Shown here piece after piece: positions 53,690-62,703 of a stretch of 64,000 bases of DNA; the stretch's first letter is position 1; the number at the start of each line of letters is the position of its first letter. The position numbers and the translations under genes are program-made. The DNA comes from Prado023 sp963788325 (GTDB lineage: Bacteria > Actinomycetota > Actinomycetes > S36-B12 > CAIYMF01): the NCBI GenBank assembly GCA_963788325.1, contig CAWBGJ010000011.1:1-64000 (forward strand), given 5' to 3'. Under the pieces are notes generated by a model. That model saw only the letters and a program-made list of their open reading frames with translations. It did no database searches and was not told where the DNA came from.

Positions 53690-55705
53690 GTGAGTGTCGA
53701 CCCGAAGAGGTACTCGGTGAGAAAGCCCGCTGCGGCGTTGGTGACGGTACTTGTGCTTGTGGCCCTGTTCGTGGTGTGTCTGGTCAGTGCGGTGCAGCTG
53801 CTGGCGCCGCGCAACATGCCGTTTGGAGTCACTGGCTCGTCTCCAGTGGTCGAGGCCGTCGGGCAGGAGTACTCCCTGGATCTGATCACCTACACCTCGG
53901 AGGCGGACCTGACCTCCGCCGCGATGGCCGGTGAGATCTACGGGGGCTATGTTCCTGGGCAGGCGAGTGACACGCTGATCACCGTCCCCGCGAAGAGCTT
54001 CTTCGGCGAGGTGTACGTCAGTGGGGGGTTCGCATCGGCGGCGAAGAACGTGGGTCGCACCTACTCGACCACGGTCGTCGCTGCGCTTCCGACGTCGGAC
54101 CGCACTGGTGCTCTGATCGGTCTGTTGTTGCTCCCGACACTGGTCGGCGGGTACCTGATCGCCTCGATGATGTTCCCCTACTCGGCGACCGCTTCGGCGT
54201 GGCGGCGGATCGCCGTGGTCCTGGGATTCGCGGTCGTGGTTGCCGGGATCACGGCGTTGTCGGCCCGTTTCATAGGCGCTGTGCCTTCTGACGTGGCGTG
54301 GCGGCTTCTGCCCAGTTTCGCCCTGGTCACCGCCGCGGTGGCGTTGGCCGCCATCGGTATTCAGGCCGTGCTCGGCAAGGCCGGCACATTGGTGGTGGTG
54401 GTCGCGTTCATCGTGGTGGGAGGTGCTGGCGCCGGAGGCGGCGGGAGTGCGCTGCTGCCGACCTACTGGCAGTACATCGGTGCCCTGCTGCCCCCGCGCT
54501 ACGCCGTGGAGCTCTACCGCAACGTGCGCTACTTCGATGGGCACAACATCGCCCTGCCGATTGCGGTTCTGGCGCTGTACGCCCTGGCCGGGGCGGCCCT
54601 GGTCCTCTGGATGGATCGGCGTCGACCCAGTGGCCCACCGCCGGCCGCGGACCAATCCGAGGAAATCCCCGCGCCTGGCCGTGCCCGGTTCGTCCCGAAG
54701 AACCTGGTGCCCCCGGTAGCGCTTGCGCTGATCCTGAGCGCACTGTTCGCCGTGAACTACATGAGCTCAGGACACGAACCCATCGCGGAGAACATGCCGT
54801 TCGGGGTGGTGGGTTCGCCCGCTCTGGCCAACGCGGCGCAGAACGACCTGTTCAACCTCCAGGTCATCGAGTACCCCGACGAGCAATCCGCGATGGACGC
54901 CATCGACCGCGCAGAGATCTACGGCGCGTTGGACACAACACCCTCGCCAGCCGAGTTGGTCGTGGTCCCCTCGATCAGCGACATCTCGCCCCTGGACATC
55001 ACCGCGAACTTCGAGGCGGCAGCCAAGGCCGCCGGTGAGACCCTCACAGTCAAGGCCTACACGCCGACACCTCTGGCGCCCAAGGACCCCTTCGCCCTCG
55101 TCCTGGCGACCCTGCTCGTGCCGCTGCTCGTCGGCGGCTACATGGCCACGTCACTGCTGACCAACGCGTTCGGATCAGCCTCTGGACGTTGGCGCGGGCT
55201 CTGGCTCCTGGGCTTCTCCGCCGTCGCCGGACTGGTCGTGGACCTGATCGCGACCTTCTGGCTCCAGGGCATTCCCAGCGCATCGTTCTGGGTGGTCTGG
55301 CCGATCATGACGCTGATCATTGCCACGGTCGCCCTGTTCGCCGCGGTCCTGCGACGGCTGATGGGACCGATCGGCATCCTGCTCACCGTCATCATCTTCC
55401 TGCAGTTCGGCAACCCGTCCTCTGGAGGGTCGAACGGTGCGGTGTACCTGACGTCGTTCTGGCACGCCCTCGGGCCGCTGCTACCGCCACGCAATGCTTA
55501 CGAGCTCCTGCGGAACACCGTCTACTTCGGGGGCAACGGCACCGGCCAGGCACTGACCATCCTGCTTGCCTACGCGGTCGTATCCGGAGGCATCCTGGCC
55601 TACCTCGATTGGCGACCACCCCCCGAGCCAGCGGTCCCCGGCCTCGACGCCCAGACCACCTCAGACGCAGCCGCCGTCGCGGTCCCCGTCGGACCGCTGC
55701 CGTAG
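53690..55705 (+). CDS. membrane protein with two tandem homologous halves (DUF3533-like)
   Basis: A 671-aa protein made of two copies of a roughly 320-residue unit. Each begins with a membrane helix, then NMPFGV (residues 43 and 366), an outer alpha/beta domain with a (G/A)EIYG(G/A) turn, and helices starting LLPTLVGGYL or LLVPLLVGGYM. Each ends with a conserved loop, ALLPPRYAVELYRNVRYFDG or PLLPPRNAYELLRNTVYFGG, and a final helix. The pattern recalls ABC-2-like YhgE/DUF3533 permeases. GTG 53690 or GTG 53717 may be the start. No ATPase gene is adjacent. Confidence 0.7.
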   Translation: MSVDPKRYSVRKPAAALVTVLVLVALFVVCLVSAVQLLAPRNMPFGVTGSSPVVEAVGQEYSLDLITYTSEADLTSAAMAGEIYGGYVPGQASDTLITVPAKSFFGEVYVSGGFASAAKNVGRTYSTTVVAALPTSDRTGALIGLLLLPTLVGGYLIASMMFPYSATASAWRRIAVVLGFAVVVAGITALSARFIGAVPSDVAWRLLPSFALVTAAVALAAIGIQAVLGKAGTLVVVVAFIVVGGAGAGGGGSALLPTYWQYIGALLPPRYAVELYRNVRYFDGHNIALPIAVLALYALAGAALVLWMDRRRPSGPPPAADQSEEIPAPGRARFVPKNLVPPVALALILSALFAVNYMSSGHEPIAENMPFGVVGSPALANAAQNDLFNLQVIEYPDEQSAMDAIDRAEIYGALDTTPSPAELVVVPSISDISPLDITANFEAAAKAAGETLTVKAYTPTPLAPKDPFALVLATLLVPLLVGGYMATSLLTNAFGSASGRWRGLWLLGFSAVAGLVVDLIATFWLQGIPSASFWVVWPIMTLIIATVALFAAVLRRLMGPIGILLTVIIFLQFGNPSSGGSNGAVYLTSFWHALGPLLPPRNAYELLRNTVYFGGNGTGQALTILLAYAVVSGGILAYLDWRPPPEPAVPGLDAQTTSDAAAVAVPVGPLP

Positions 55706-55797
55706 CCAATCCTGCCGGGCGTGCTGGACCAGGCCCTCACAGGTCTGCCATGGAGTACCCCGGCACGCCCTTGCTGGCGAGCCGTAATCGTCCTCCA

Positions 55798-55968
55798 CTA
55801 GTTTCCTGCGTCTGAAGTTGGTTGACGGCGGGCGGGGGGCAGGATGTCGTCGGCGGTCTTGGTCCAGATGAATCGGTGGCAGCGGTCGTTCCAGCCGTCG
55901 ATGAAGGTGCGGATCGCGGTGACGAGTCCCTTGACGCCGGCGAAGGTTCCGCGTCGGCTGGCTTGGCG
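55798..55968 (-). pseudogene. IS630-family transposase C-terminal remnant
   Basis: The minus strand reads ASRRGTFAGVKGLVTAIRTF, then IDGWNDRCHRFIWTKTADDI and LPPAR. This is the standard end of IS630 transposases (FxSVxDLxxAIxxYIxxWNxxxxPFxWTKTADEIL). Everything upstream is missing. Confidence 0.75.
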
Positions 55969-55988
55969 GGTGATCTATCGATGTTCGC

Positions 55989-56393
55989 ATGTCGCAGGGG
56001 TCGACTGTCGACGCAGCCGCGCTGGCCGCAGTGTGTGAGCGATACGGCGTCGCTGAACTGGCGGTGTTCGGGTCGGCTGCGACTGGGCGCCTGACCGCCG
56101 GCAGCGACGTTGACGTTCTCTACGTCCTGCGGGATGGCGTGCACCTGGGGTGGGCGATCAACGACCTGTCGGATGACATGGAGCAACTCCTCAACTGGCC
56201 CGTTTGCCTGGTCGCCAAGCGTGCCCTGCACGCCCTCCTTAGGCTTGACGCCCGAGGTAATCTCCGCTCATCGGAGTCTTGGGGCTGTGCCCGCCAGGAG
56301 GGTCGGCACCGGACAGGTCGACGAGACGGGCAGGATGCGACGAGAGGGCCAAACCGTGACTGTGGCGGAACCTCCCCTGGAGGCCTCCCGTGA
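55989..56393 (+). CDS. orphan MNT nucleotidyltransferase, C-terminus disrupted
   Basis: Residues 1-80 are a MntA-type nucleotidyltransferase: VCERYGVAELAVFGSAATGR then SDVDVLYVL with the GSx10DxD motif, and QLLNWPVCLVAKRALHALL. After that point similarity is lost. The last 50 residues are basic and compositionally odd, and overlap the start of the GH3 gene. No HEPN toxin follows. A deletion that joined the MNT gene to the GH3 region would explain this. Confidence 0.6.
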   Translation: MSQGSTVDAAALAAVCERYGVAELAVFGSAATGRLTAGSDVDVLYVLRDGVHLGWAINDLSDDMEQLLNWPVCLVAKRALHALLRLDARGNLRSSESWGCARQEGRHRTGRRDGQDATRGPNRDCGGTSPGGLP

Positions 56394-58806
56394 CGCGTAC
56401 CGAAGCCTTCTAGAAGCACTGGATCTCGCATCGAAAGTGCGACTCCTCACCGGTGCGAGCATGTTCACGCTGCACACTGCACCCTCGATCGGGCTTGGCG
56501 AGATGCGGTTCTCCGATGGGCCCACCGGTGTGCGCGGCCTGAAGATGAGCGAAGGGCGCGTCGTGGGCCTGTTTCCGAACGCCACGCTTCTGGCGGCCTC
56601 CTGGAGTGCCGACCTGGCGTACGAGGTCGGCGAACTCCTAGCTGAGGAGGCACTGGCTCAGGAGATTCACGTGGTGCTCGGCCCCACGATCAACCTGCAC
56701 CGCACGCCGCTGGGGGGCCGCCTGTTCGAGGCCTACTCCGAGGACCCCTTGCTGACAGGGGTCCTCGCCGCCGCCTACGTCAACGGCATGCAGGCGCATC
56801 GCGTAGCGGCCTGCATCAAGCACCTCGTCGCGAACGAATCGGAAACCCTGCGGAACACGATGAACAGCGTGGTCGACGAAGCCACCCTCCGCGAGCTCTA
56901 CCTGCTCCCCTTCGAGATCGCCACGCAGGATAGCGATCCGTGGACGATGATGGCTGCGTACAACGACGTCAACGGCGTGCCCGCGACCGAGCAGCACCAC
57001 GTCATCAACGAGGTCGTCAAAGGCGAATGGAACTACTCAGGCCTCGTGATGTCGGACTGGTCCGCAACCGGATCGGCGGCTGCTGCTGCGAACGGCGGGC
57101 TCGATCTGGTGATGCCCGGTCCCCAAGGACCGTGGGGTGAGGCCCTCGTCGACGCGGTGCTGAACGGCGATGTCGACGAGTCGGTCATCGACGACCACCT
57201 GGTCCGGCTCCTCCTGCTGGCCGATCGAGTCGGCGTGCTTGGTCCCGAGCGTGACTACCCGACCCACATCCCCACCCCCGACAGCTCCCAACGCCGCGAA
57301 CAGCTGACCCGCCTCGCCGCATCCGGCATGACCGTGCTCACCAATCGCGACGCGGTCCTGCCCCTCCAAACGCACCAGAGCGTGGCGCTGATAGGCCGGC
57401 ACGCCATTGAGACCGCGACGATGGGCGGCGGAGCGGCGGCCGTCAACGCCCCCCACCACGTCAGCGTGGCCGAGGGACTCGCCGCGCTGCTGGGCGACCT
57501 CATGACCGTCAGCGATGGCGTTGAGGTGCGGACCAAGCCGATCCCGGCATCGCCCACATTCGTGTCGGATCCGCAGACGGGTGAACCGGGAGTCCGGTTC
57601 GTCCTGCTGGATGCCGACGGGTCTGTCCGCGAGGAACGGGTCAGCCGCCGCGGCACCACGATCGTCGGCGTCGACGACGACCTTGACGGCGTCGTGACGT
57701 CGGTACGCGTCAGCGCCCGGGTTGCCGAAACTGGCCGGGTCTCCCTCGGGCCGATCGGGGCGGGTGCATGGACGGTGTCGGCTGGGGGACGAAGCGCCAG
57801 CATGACGTTGACGCTTGCCGGATCGGGAGTCGGTGAGGAGATCGTCGACCCGCCTCGAGCCACGGAAGAGTTCGACGTTGTGGCCGGCGACATCATCGAA
57901 GCAGTCATGCGGGTCGATCCGACCGCGGCCGGCACGGGATCGACGGGGCTGCTGGGCACGCTGGGCCTGATCGCGGCCCGCGCCCCACTCGACCCCGAGG
58001 TGGCCATACGCCAGGCAGCCGAGGCCGCCTCGCGCGCCGACGTGGCGGTCGTCGTCGTGGGCCTCACCGACGAGCAGGAGACCGAAGCGGTCGACAAGAC
58101 GACCCTGCGACTGCCCGGTCGTCAGGACGACATGGTCGCTGCCGTCGCGGCGGTGGCAGCACGAACCGTCGTGATCGTGAACGCAGCCACGCCCATCCTG
58201 ATGCCCTGGTTGGAGTCAGTCGACGCGGTCCTGTGGGTTGGCCTGCCCGGACAGGAGGCCGGCCACGCCGTGGCCGCGACCCTCATGGGCAGCATCGAAC
58301 CCGCGGGGCGCCTCGTCACAACCTTCCCGGCCGCCGACGCCGCGACTCCGGCGTGGTCGGTCGTCCCCGACGGTCGTGACCTCGTCTACGAAGAGGGCGC
58401 CTTCATCGGCTATCGCGGCCACCACGCTCAGCGCGCGCCCGCGCCGGCCTTCTGGTTCGGCCACGGACTCGGCTACAGCACCTGGGAGTACGCCGATCCG
58501 CGCGTAACGCTGGCCGAAAACGAACGGACCGTGTGGGTCACCATCACAAACACCGGCGACCGCCCCAGCCGGGAGGTGGTGCAGGTCTACTTCCAGCCGG
58601 CCGACACCAACCTGCCCATTCGACTTGTCGGATGGAACGCAGCAACGGTCGAACCAGCCCAGTCCCTGGAGGTCGTCGTGACCTGCGACCTGCGGATGTG
58701 GCGCACGTGGGACGTCGCATCGGGTTCGTGGCAGGAGTTGCCTGTCACGGGCGAATTCGTCATTGCGCGCGGCCTGGCAGACGTCCGTGCCGTGATCAGC
58801 GTGTAG
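56356..58806 (+). CDS. glycoside hydrolase family 3, beta-glucosidase-like
   Basis: An intact 816-aa enzyme. The barrel domain has MRFSDGPTGVRG, VVLGPTINLHRTPLGGR, AYSEDPLLTGVLAAAYVNGMQ, IKHLVANESE and the nucleophile aspartate in LVMSDWSATGS. The second sandwich domain contains MTVLTNRDAVLPL. A PA14-like insert lies near residues 400-560, and the C-terminal fibronectin-type domain contains FGHGLGYSTWEYADPRV. No signal peptide is visible, so it is probably cytoplasmic. GTG 56356 has GAGAGGG upstream. A second, internally deleted GH3 gene lies at 17088. Confidence 0.9.
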   Translation: MTVAEPPLEASRDAYRSLLEALDLASKVRLLTGASMFTLHTAPSIGLGEMRFSDGPTGVRGLKMSEGRVVGLFPNATLLAASWSADLAYEVGELLAEEALAQEIHVVLGPTINLHRTPLGGRLFEAYSEDPLLTGVLAAAYVNGMQAHRVAACIKHLVANESETLRNTMNSVVDEATLRELYLLPFEIATQDSDPWTMMAAYNDVNGVPATEQHHVINEVVKGEWNYSGLVMSDWSATGSAAAAANGGLDLVMPGPQGPWGEALVDAVLNGDVDESVIDDHLVRLLLLADRVGVLGPERDYPTHIPTPDSSQRREQLTRLAASGMTVLTNRDAVLPLQTHQSVALIGRHAIETATMGGGAAAVNAPHHVSVAEGLAALLGDLMTVSDGVEVRTKPIPASPTFVSDPQTGEPGVRFVLLDADGSVREERVSRRGTTIVGVDDDLDGVVTSVRVSARVAETGRVSLGPIGAGAWTVSAGGRSASMTLTLAGSGVGEEIVDPPRATEEFDVVAGDIIEAVMRVDPTAAGTGSTGLLGTLGLIAARAPLDPEVAIRQAAEAASRADVAVVVVGLTDEQETEAVDKTTLRLPGRQDDMVAAVAAVAARTVVIVNAATPILMPWLESVDAVLWVGLPGQEAGHAVAATLMGSIEPAGRLVTTFPAADAATPAWSVVPDGRDLVYEEGAFIGYRGHHAQRAPAPAFWFGHGLGYSTWEYADPRVTLAENERTVWVTITNTGDRPSREVVQVYFQPADTNLPIRLVGWNAATVEPAQSLEVVVTCDLRMWRTWDVASGSWQELPVTGEFVIARGLADVRAVISV

Positions 58807-58921
58807 TCGCACCTGCATACCCTCGCGGAGTGACCCGCCCGGACCCACGGGGCGGCTCGACGGCTTACCCCGCCGCACCGATTCTCCCGGCGGAATCCCT
58901 GACTTCATCGTCGAGGATCGC

Positions 58922-59266
58922 TCATGGCTTCCGTTGGCTTGGCGCAGGCTCGACACGACCACCCGGCAGCAGCCGCGCCATGAGTGTCTTCGACGACCGT
59001 GCCTTGGTGGTAGAGGACCTTCCATCCCTGCTCGGGGTCGCCTTGCCACACTGTGAGCCGGCGAGTGACCCGGCCTTGGCCGTGCAGCGTGTACGCAGCA
59101 GCCCGGCCAGCCGTCCGGGGGCGGCAAGACTGGGATTAACCGCAAGGACGGCACTGGACACCTCGGGAAGCGCCGCCGCGTGCGCCGCCAGTTCCGCGGG
59201 GCTGATCCCCGCAGCCTCGGGCACCCCGGCCGTCACCAAAGCAGCTCCTTGATCAATCAACGACAC
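58922..59266 (-). pseudogene. truncated duplicate of the DUF5701 gene
   Basis: From GTG 59266 the first 58 codons match the protein at 7780 nearly residue for residue (VPEAAGISPAELAAHAAALP, PSLAAPGRLAGLLR). The match stops at about 59093. The following sequence belongs, in another frame, to an unrelated fragment (RLTVWQGDPEQGWKVLYHQG). Upstream similarity extends to about 59355. It is a partial segmental duplication. Confidence 0.7.
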
Positions 59267-59424
59267 CCGCGGCACCCCTCCCGGATAGCACCGCCGACAC
59301 CAGCGCCGCCGTACAACACCGCCCACCCACGCAGGCATTCCCTCCGCCCGAGCGCGCAGGCGAGCACTGTCCCGCAAACGGTAGGGGCGCACATTCGCGG
59401 CTCGGGTGCCACGTTGGCTTGCTC

Positions 59425-59455
59425 TGGTGCCATGGTGATGCCATACTGGTGCCAT
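59425..59455 (+). promoter_or_regulatory. three direct repeats before and over the RHH gene start
   Basis: TGGTGCCAT (59425-59433), TGATGCCAT (59436-59444) and TGGTGCCAT (59447-59455) are spaced exactly 11 bp. The last includes the ATG at 59454. This is a probable operator for the ribbon-helix-helix product. Confidence 0.6.
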
Positions 59456-59984
59456 GCACTTAGATCGTTACGTCGACGACATCGCTCGCCAGATGGCCGT
59501 GACCGCCGCGGCAGGTGGCCCGGAGGCGGAGTCGCTCGCCGAGCGCCTCGTTCTCCCGCTGCGGTCGGCCATCCGCCTGGCGCTGCTCGAGTCGCTGTCG
59601 GCCGCGGCGGACGAGCTCACCCTCGAGTTGGCCCCGGGGTCGGTGGAGGTACGGCTACGCGGCGGCGAACCCAGCTTCGTCATCGAAGGCGTGACCGCGA
59701 CCCCCCCGGCCACCGAACCGGTCCCTGCGCCTTCACCGGCCCCCGCCGACACACCGGTGGTGGAGCCCGACGAGGGCGCCAGCCGGATCAACCTCCGGAT
59801 GCCTGACTCCCTGAAAGCCCGCGTCGAGGCGGCGGCCCTGCGCGAGGGCCGTTCGGTCAACGCCTGGCTCGTGCGCGCCGCCGCCGCTGCACTCCAACCC
59901 ACGGCCCCCGTCCCCCCCAGCGCTCCCAGCCCCCCTACCGCACCCCGCCGCGGCTCCAAGCACGTCACCGGCTGGGCCCAGTGA
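59454..59984 (+). CDS. ribbon-helix-helix (HicB-like C-terminus) regulator
   Basis: A 176-aa protein. The N-terminal 85 residues form helices and strands (YVDDIARQMAVTAAAGGP, VEVRLRGGEPSFVIEGVT). A Pro/Ala linker follows. The ribbon-helix-helix is RINLRMPDSLKARVEAAALR, then SVNAWLVRAAAAAL. The tail is Pro-rich and ends HVTGWAQ. In actinobacteria such genes head DUF4097-ABC transporter operons, as here. It probably represses the operon by binding the 11-bp direct repeats at its own start. Confidence 0.75.
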   Translation: MHLDRYVDDIARQMAVTAAAGGPEAESLAERLVLPLRSAIRLALLESLSAAADELTLELAPGSVEVRLRGGEPSFVIEGVTATPPATEPVPAPSPAPADTPVVEPDEGASRINLRMPDSLKARVEAAALREGRSVNAWLVRAAAAALQPTAPVPPSAPSPPTAPRRGSKHVTGWAQ

Positions 59985-59998
59985 ACGAGAGGAACAGC

Positions 59999-60877
59999 AT
60001 GAGGACCTTCCCCACTCCCGCACCGATCGCGGTCACCGTCGAGGCGAACTTCGCCGAGGTCCAGATCGTGGCCAGCGACCGATCCGACACCGTCGTCGAC
60101 GTCCGCCCGACCGACCCGGACGATCACGCGCACGTGCAGGTCGCCGAGGCGACCCGCGTCGACCTGCTCGGCGACCAGCTGCAGGTGATCGCCCCGAAGC
60201 CCGGCCTGATGGCCCGGATCCTCAACTCCCCCTCGCTGGACATCGTGATCAGCCTGCCGAGTGGGTCAGCCGTGCGCGCCGACCTGGGCGTGGGCAACGT
60301 CGCGGCGACCGGCACCCTCGCGCACTGCACGATCCGCACCGGCGCCGGCAACATCCGCCTCGGGGACACCGGGGCGCTCGATGCCCGCAGCGGCACCGGC
60401 GACATCGTCGTCGGCAACGTCACCGGCGACGCCACGCTCGAGACGCCGGCCGGGCACACCCAGATCGCCTCGGCCACCGGCGACGTCGCCATCAAGAACG
60501 GCAGCACCGGTCCACGCATCGGTGCGGTCGGGGGCGACCTGCGGGTCCGCGCCGGCCACGGCCGCATCGAGGTCGAGTCGGTCGGCGGGAGCGTCGACGC
60601 GCGCACCGCCCACGGGGCCGTGGTCATCGGGGTCGCGGCCGGGGCCGAGGTCGATCTCAAGACCTCGCACGGGGACCTCGAGGTGGGCATCCCCGACGGC
60701 CGCGCCGTCTGGCTGGACCTCGACACGAAGTACGGCCGGGTTGCCAGCGAGTTCGTGCCGGTCGCCGACGCGCCCCCGGCCAATGGGCCCTCGGTGCGGA
60801 TCCTCGGGCGCACCTCGTACGGTGACATCCGCATCCGGCGGATCGGCGAGGCGCCGGAATCCGACGGGACGGCGTGA
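59999..60877 (+). CDS. DUF4097 beta-repeat protein
   Basis: A 292-aa protein built of short beta repeats typical of DUF4097 (VRADLGVGNVAATGTLAHCT, IRTGAGNIRLGDTGALDARS, GTGDIVVGNVTGDATLETPA, VDLKTSHGDLEVGI). No signal peptide or membrane helix is visible, so it is probably cytoplasmic or membrane-associated. ATG 59999 with GAGAGG upstream is preferred to GTG 59981. It lies between the RHH gene and the ABC transporter, and may sense or assist the transporter. Confidence 0.8.
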   Translation: MRTFPTPAPIAVTVEANFAEVQIVASDRSDTVVDVRPTDPDDHAHVQVAEATRVDLLGDQLQVIAPKPGLMARILNSPSLDIVISLPSGSAVRADLGVGNVAATGTLAHCTIRTGAGNIRLGDTGALDARSGTGDIVVGNVTGDATLETPAGHTQIASATGDVAIKNGSTGPRIGAVGGDLRVRAGHGRIEVESVGGSVDARTAHGAVVIGVAAGAEVDLKTSHGDLEVGIPDGRAVWLDLDTKYGRVASEFVPVADAPPANGPSVRILGRTSYGDIRIRRIGEAPESDGTA

Positions 60878-60879
60878 CC

Positions 60880-61842
60880 ATGAATGCATCCACGCCAGCG
60901 ATGGAGGCCATCGGCCTCACGCGCCGTTACGGCGAGGCCACCGTCCTCGATGTCGAGAACCTGCAGGTGGGCCAGGGCGAGGCCGTCGCACTGCTCGGCC
61001 CCAACGGTGCGGGCAAGACCACGATGGTGAACATCCTGTCCACCCTGATCAAGCCCACGGCCGGAACCGGGCGCGTGCTGGGCCACGACGTCGTGCACGA
61101 GGCCGACGCCGTCCGCAGGCTGATCGGTGTCACCGGCCAGTTCTCCGCAGTGGACGACTTGCTCACCGGCCGCGAGAACCTCGCCCTCATGGCCGACCTG
61201 CACCACCTGCCCCGCGCGCTGGGCAGGAGCCGTATCGACGAACTACTCGAGACCTTCGAGCTGGTCGAGGCCGCCGACCGGGTTCCCGCCACCTACTCCG
61301 GGGGGATGCGCCGCCGCCTGGACCTCGCGATGACCCTCATCGGCCGGCCGAAGGTGATCTTCCTCGACGAGCCGACCACCGGGCTTGACCCACGATCCCG
61401 GCGGACTGTCTGGGAGATCGTGCGCGGCCACCTGGGCGAGGGCGTCAGCATCCTGCTCACCACCCAGTACCTGCACGAGGCCGACGAGCTTGCCGACCGC
61501 GTGGTCGTCCTCGACGCCGGTCGCATCGTCGCCGACGGCACTCCCGACGCCCTCAAGCGCCAGGTGCCCGGCGGGCATGTCCGGGTCATCTTCGACTCCG
61601 ACGAGCGCCTAGCCGCTGCGGCCAGCGCACTCGGCAGCCCGGCTGACACCGAGCACCGCACCCTGACCATCCCGATCGACGGCAGCGTCGCCTCCCTGCG
61701 CGTCGCGCTGGATCGGCTGACCTCCCACGAATCGGCTGTCACCGACATCACGGTGCACCGACCGGACCTCGACGACGTGTTCCTCGCCCTGACCGGGCAC
61801 GCTGCCGCGCCGTCCGCCCCGACCCCGGAGGCCCTGACATGA
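60880..61842 (+). CDS. ABC transporter ATP-binding protein, DrrA-like
   Basis: A 320-aa ATPase of the daunorubicin-resistance type. Walker A is LGPNGAGKTTM, the Q loop is VTGQFSAVDD, the signature is YSGGMRRRLDLAM, Walker B is VIFLDEPTTGLD, and the switch histidine is replaced by Gln in LLTTQYLHEADEL, as in DrrA. The C-terminal 80 residues form the usual regulatory extension (DDVFLALTG). It overlaps the permease gene by 4 bp. The pair should export a hydrophobic compound or lipid. Confidence 0.92.
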   Translation: MNASTPAMEAIGLTRRYGEATVLDVENLQVGQGEAVALLGPNGAGKTTMVNILSTLIKPTAGTGRVLGHDVVHEADAVRRLIGVTGQFSAVDDLLTGRENLALMADLHHLPRALGRSRIDELLETFELVEAADRVPATYSGGMRRRLDLAMTLIGRPKVIFLDEPTTGLDPRSRRTVWEIVRGHLGEGVSILLTTQYLHEADELADRVVVLDAGRIVADGTPDALKRQVPGGHVRVIFDSDERLAAAASALGSPADTEHRTLTIPIDGSVASLRVALDRLTSHESAVTDITVHRPDLDDVFLALTGHAAAPSAPTPEALT

Positions 61843-62642
61843 GCATCACCCTGTCCACACGCGATACCGCCACGATGCTGCGCCGCAACCTCCGGCACAT
61901 CCAGCGCTACCCCTCGCTGACCATCATGCTGCTCGCGCAACCCGTGCTGATCCTGCTGCTGTTCGTCTTCGTCTTCGGCGAGACGTTGGGCGCCGGTGTG
62001 AGTCCGGGCCTCGCCGGTGCGGGCCGAGCTGCCTACCTCGAGTACCTGGTGCCCGGCATCCTGCTGTTCGCCATCGCGGGGGTCGGCCTGGGTACGGCGA
62101 TCTCAGTGGCCGCTGACCGGACCAAGGGCATCATGTCCCGCTTCCGCACGATGGGGATCGCCCGCTCCTCGGTGCTCGCCGGCGAGGTGCTGGGCAGCAT
62201 GGTGCAAGCAGCCCTCGTCCTGGTCGTGGTCACCGCACTCGCTGTGCTCCTCGGCTACCGACCGGGCGGCACCCCGGCAGGGTGGGCCGCGGCCTTCGGG
62301 CTGGCCCTGGCGATCGCGTTCCCCGTCATCTGGATCTGCCTGGCCCTGGGCCTGAACTCCAGCAGCGTCGAGACCGCGAGCAACACCCCGCTCCTGCTCA
62401 TCGTGCTGATGTTCCTCAGCAGCGCCTTCGTACCGGCCGAGTCCTATCCCGTGGGGCTGCGGTGGTTCGCCGAGAACCAGCCGTTCACGCCGATGATCGA
62501 AGGAGTCCGCGGGCTGCTCAACGGCACGCCCGACAGTTCCACGCTGCTGCTCGCCCTTGCGTGGTGCGCGGTGCTGTCGATGACCGGGTACCTCTGGGCC
62601 CGCCACCTCTACGAGCGCGAACCTGCGGCCGTCGCAGGGTGA
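61839..62642 (+). CDS. ABC-2 type permease, DrrB-like
   Basis: A 267-aa permease with six membrane helices (YPSLTIMLLAQPVLILLLF, YLEYLVPGILLFAIAGVGLG, SMVQAALVLVVVTALAVLLG, LLLIVLMFLSSAFVPAESYP and others). The cytoplasmic motif DRTKGIMSRFRTMGIARSSV is typical of DrrB proteins. It ends the RHH-DUF4097-ABC operon. The substrate is unknown; the operon is common in actinobacteria that make no anthracycline. Confidence 0.9.
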   Translation: MSITLSTRDTATMLRRNLRHIQRYPSLTIMLLAQPVLILLLFVFVFGETLGAGVSPGLAGAGRAAYLEYLVPGILLFAIAGVGLGTAISVAADRTKGIMSRFRTMGIARSSVLAGEVLGSMVQAALVLVVVTALAVLLGYRPGGTPAGWAAAFGLALAIAFPVIWICLALGLNSSSVETASNTPLLLIVLMFLSSAFVPAESYPVGLRWFAENQPFTPMIEGVRGLLNGTPDSSTLLLALAWCAVLSMTGYLWARHLYEREPAAVAG

Positions 62643-62703
62643 CCGGTCGTCGTCGGCGCTCACCACCAAGGGGAACGTGGTCACGGCCCCAATGTCGCGC
62701 ATC

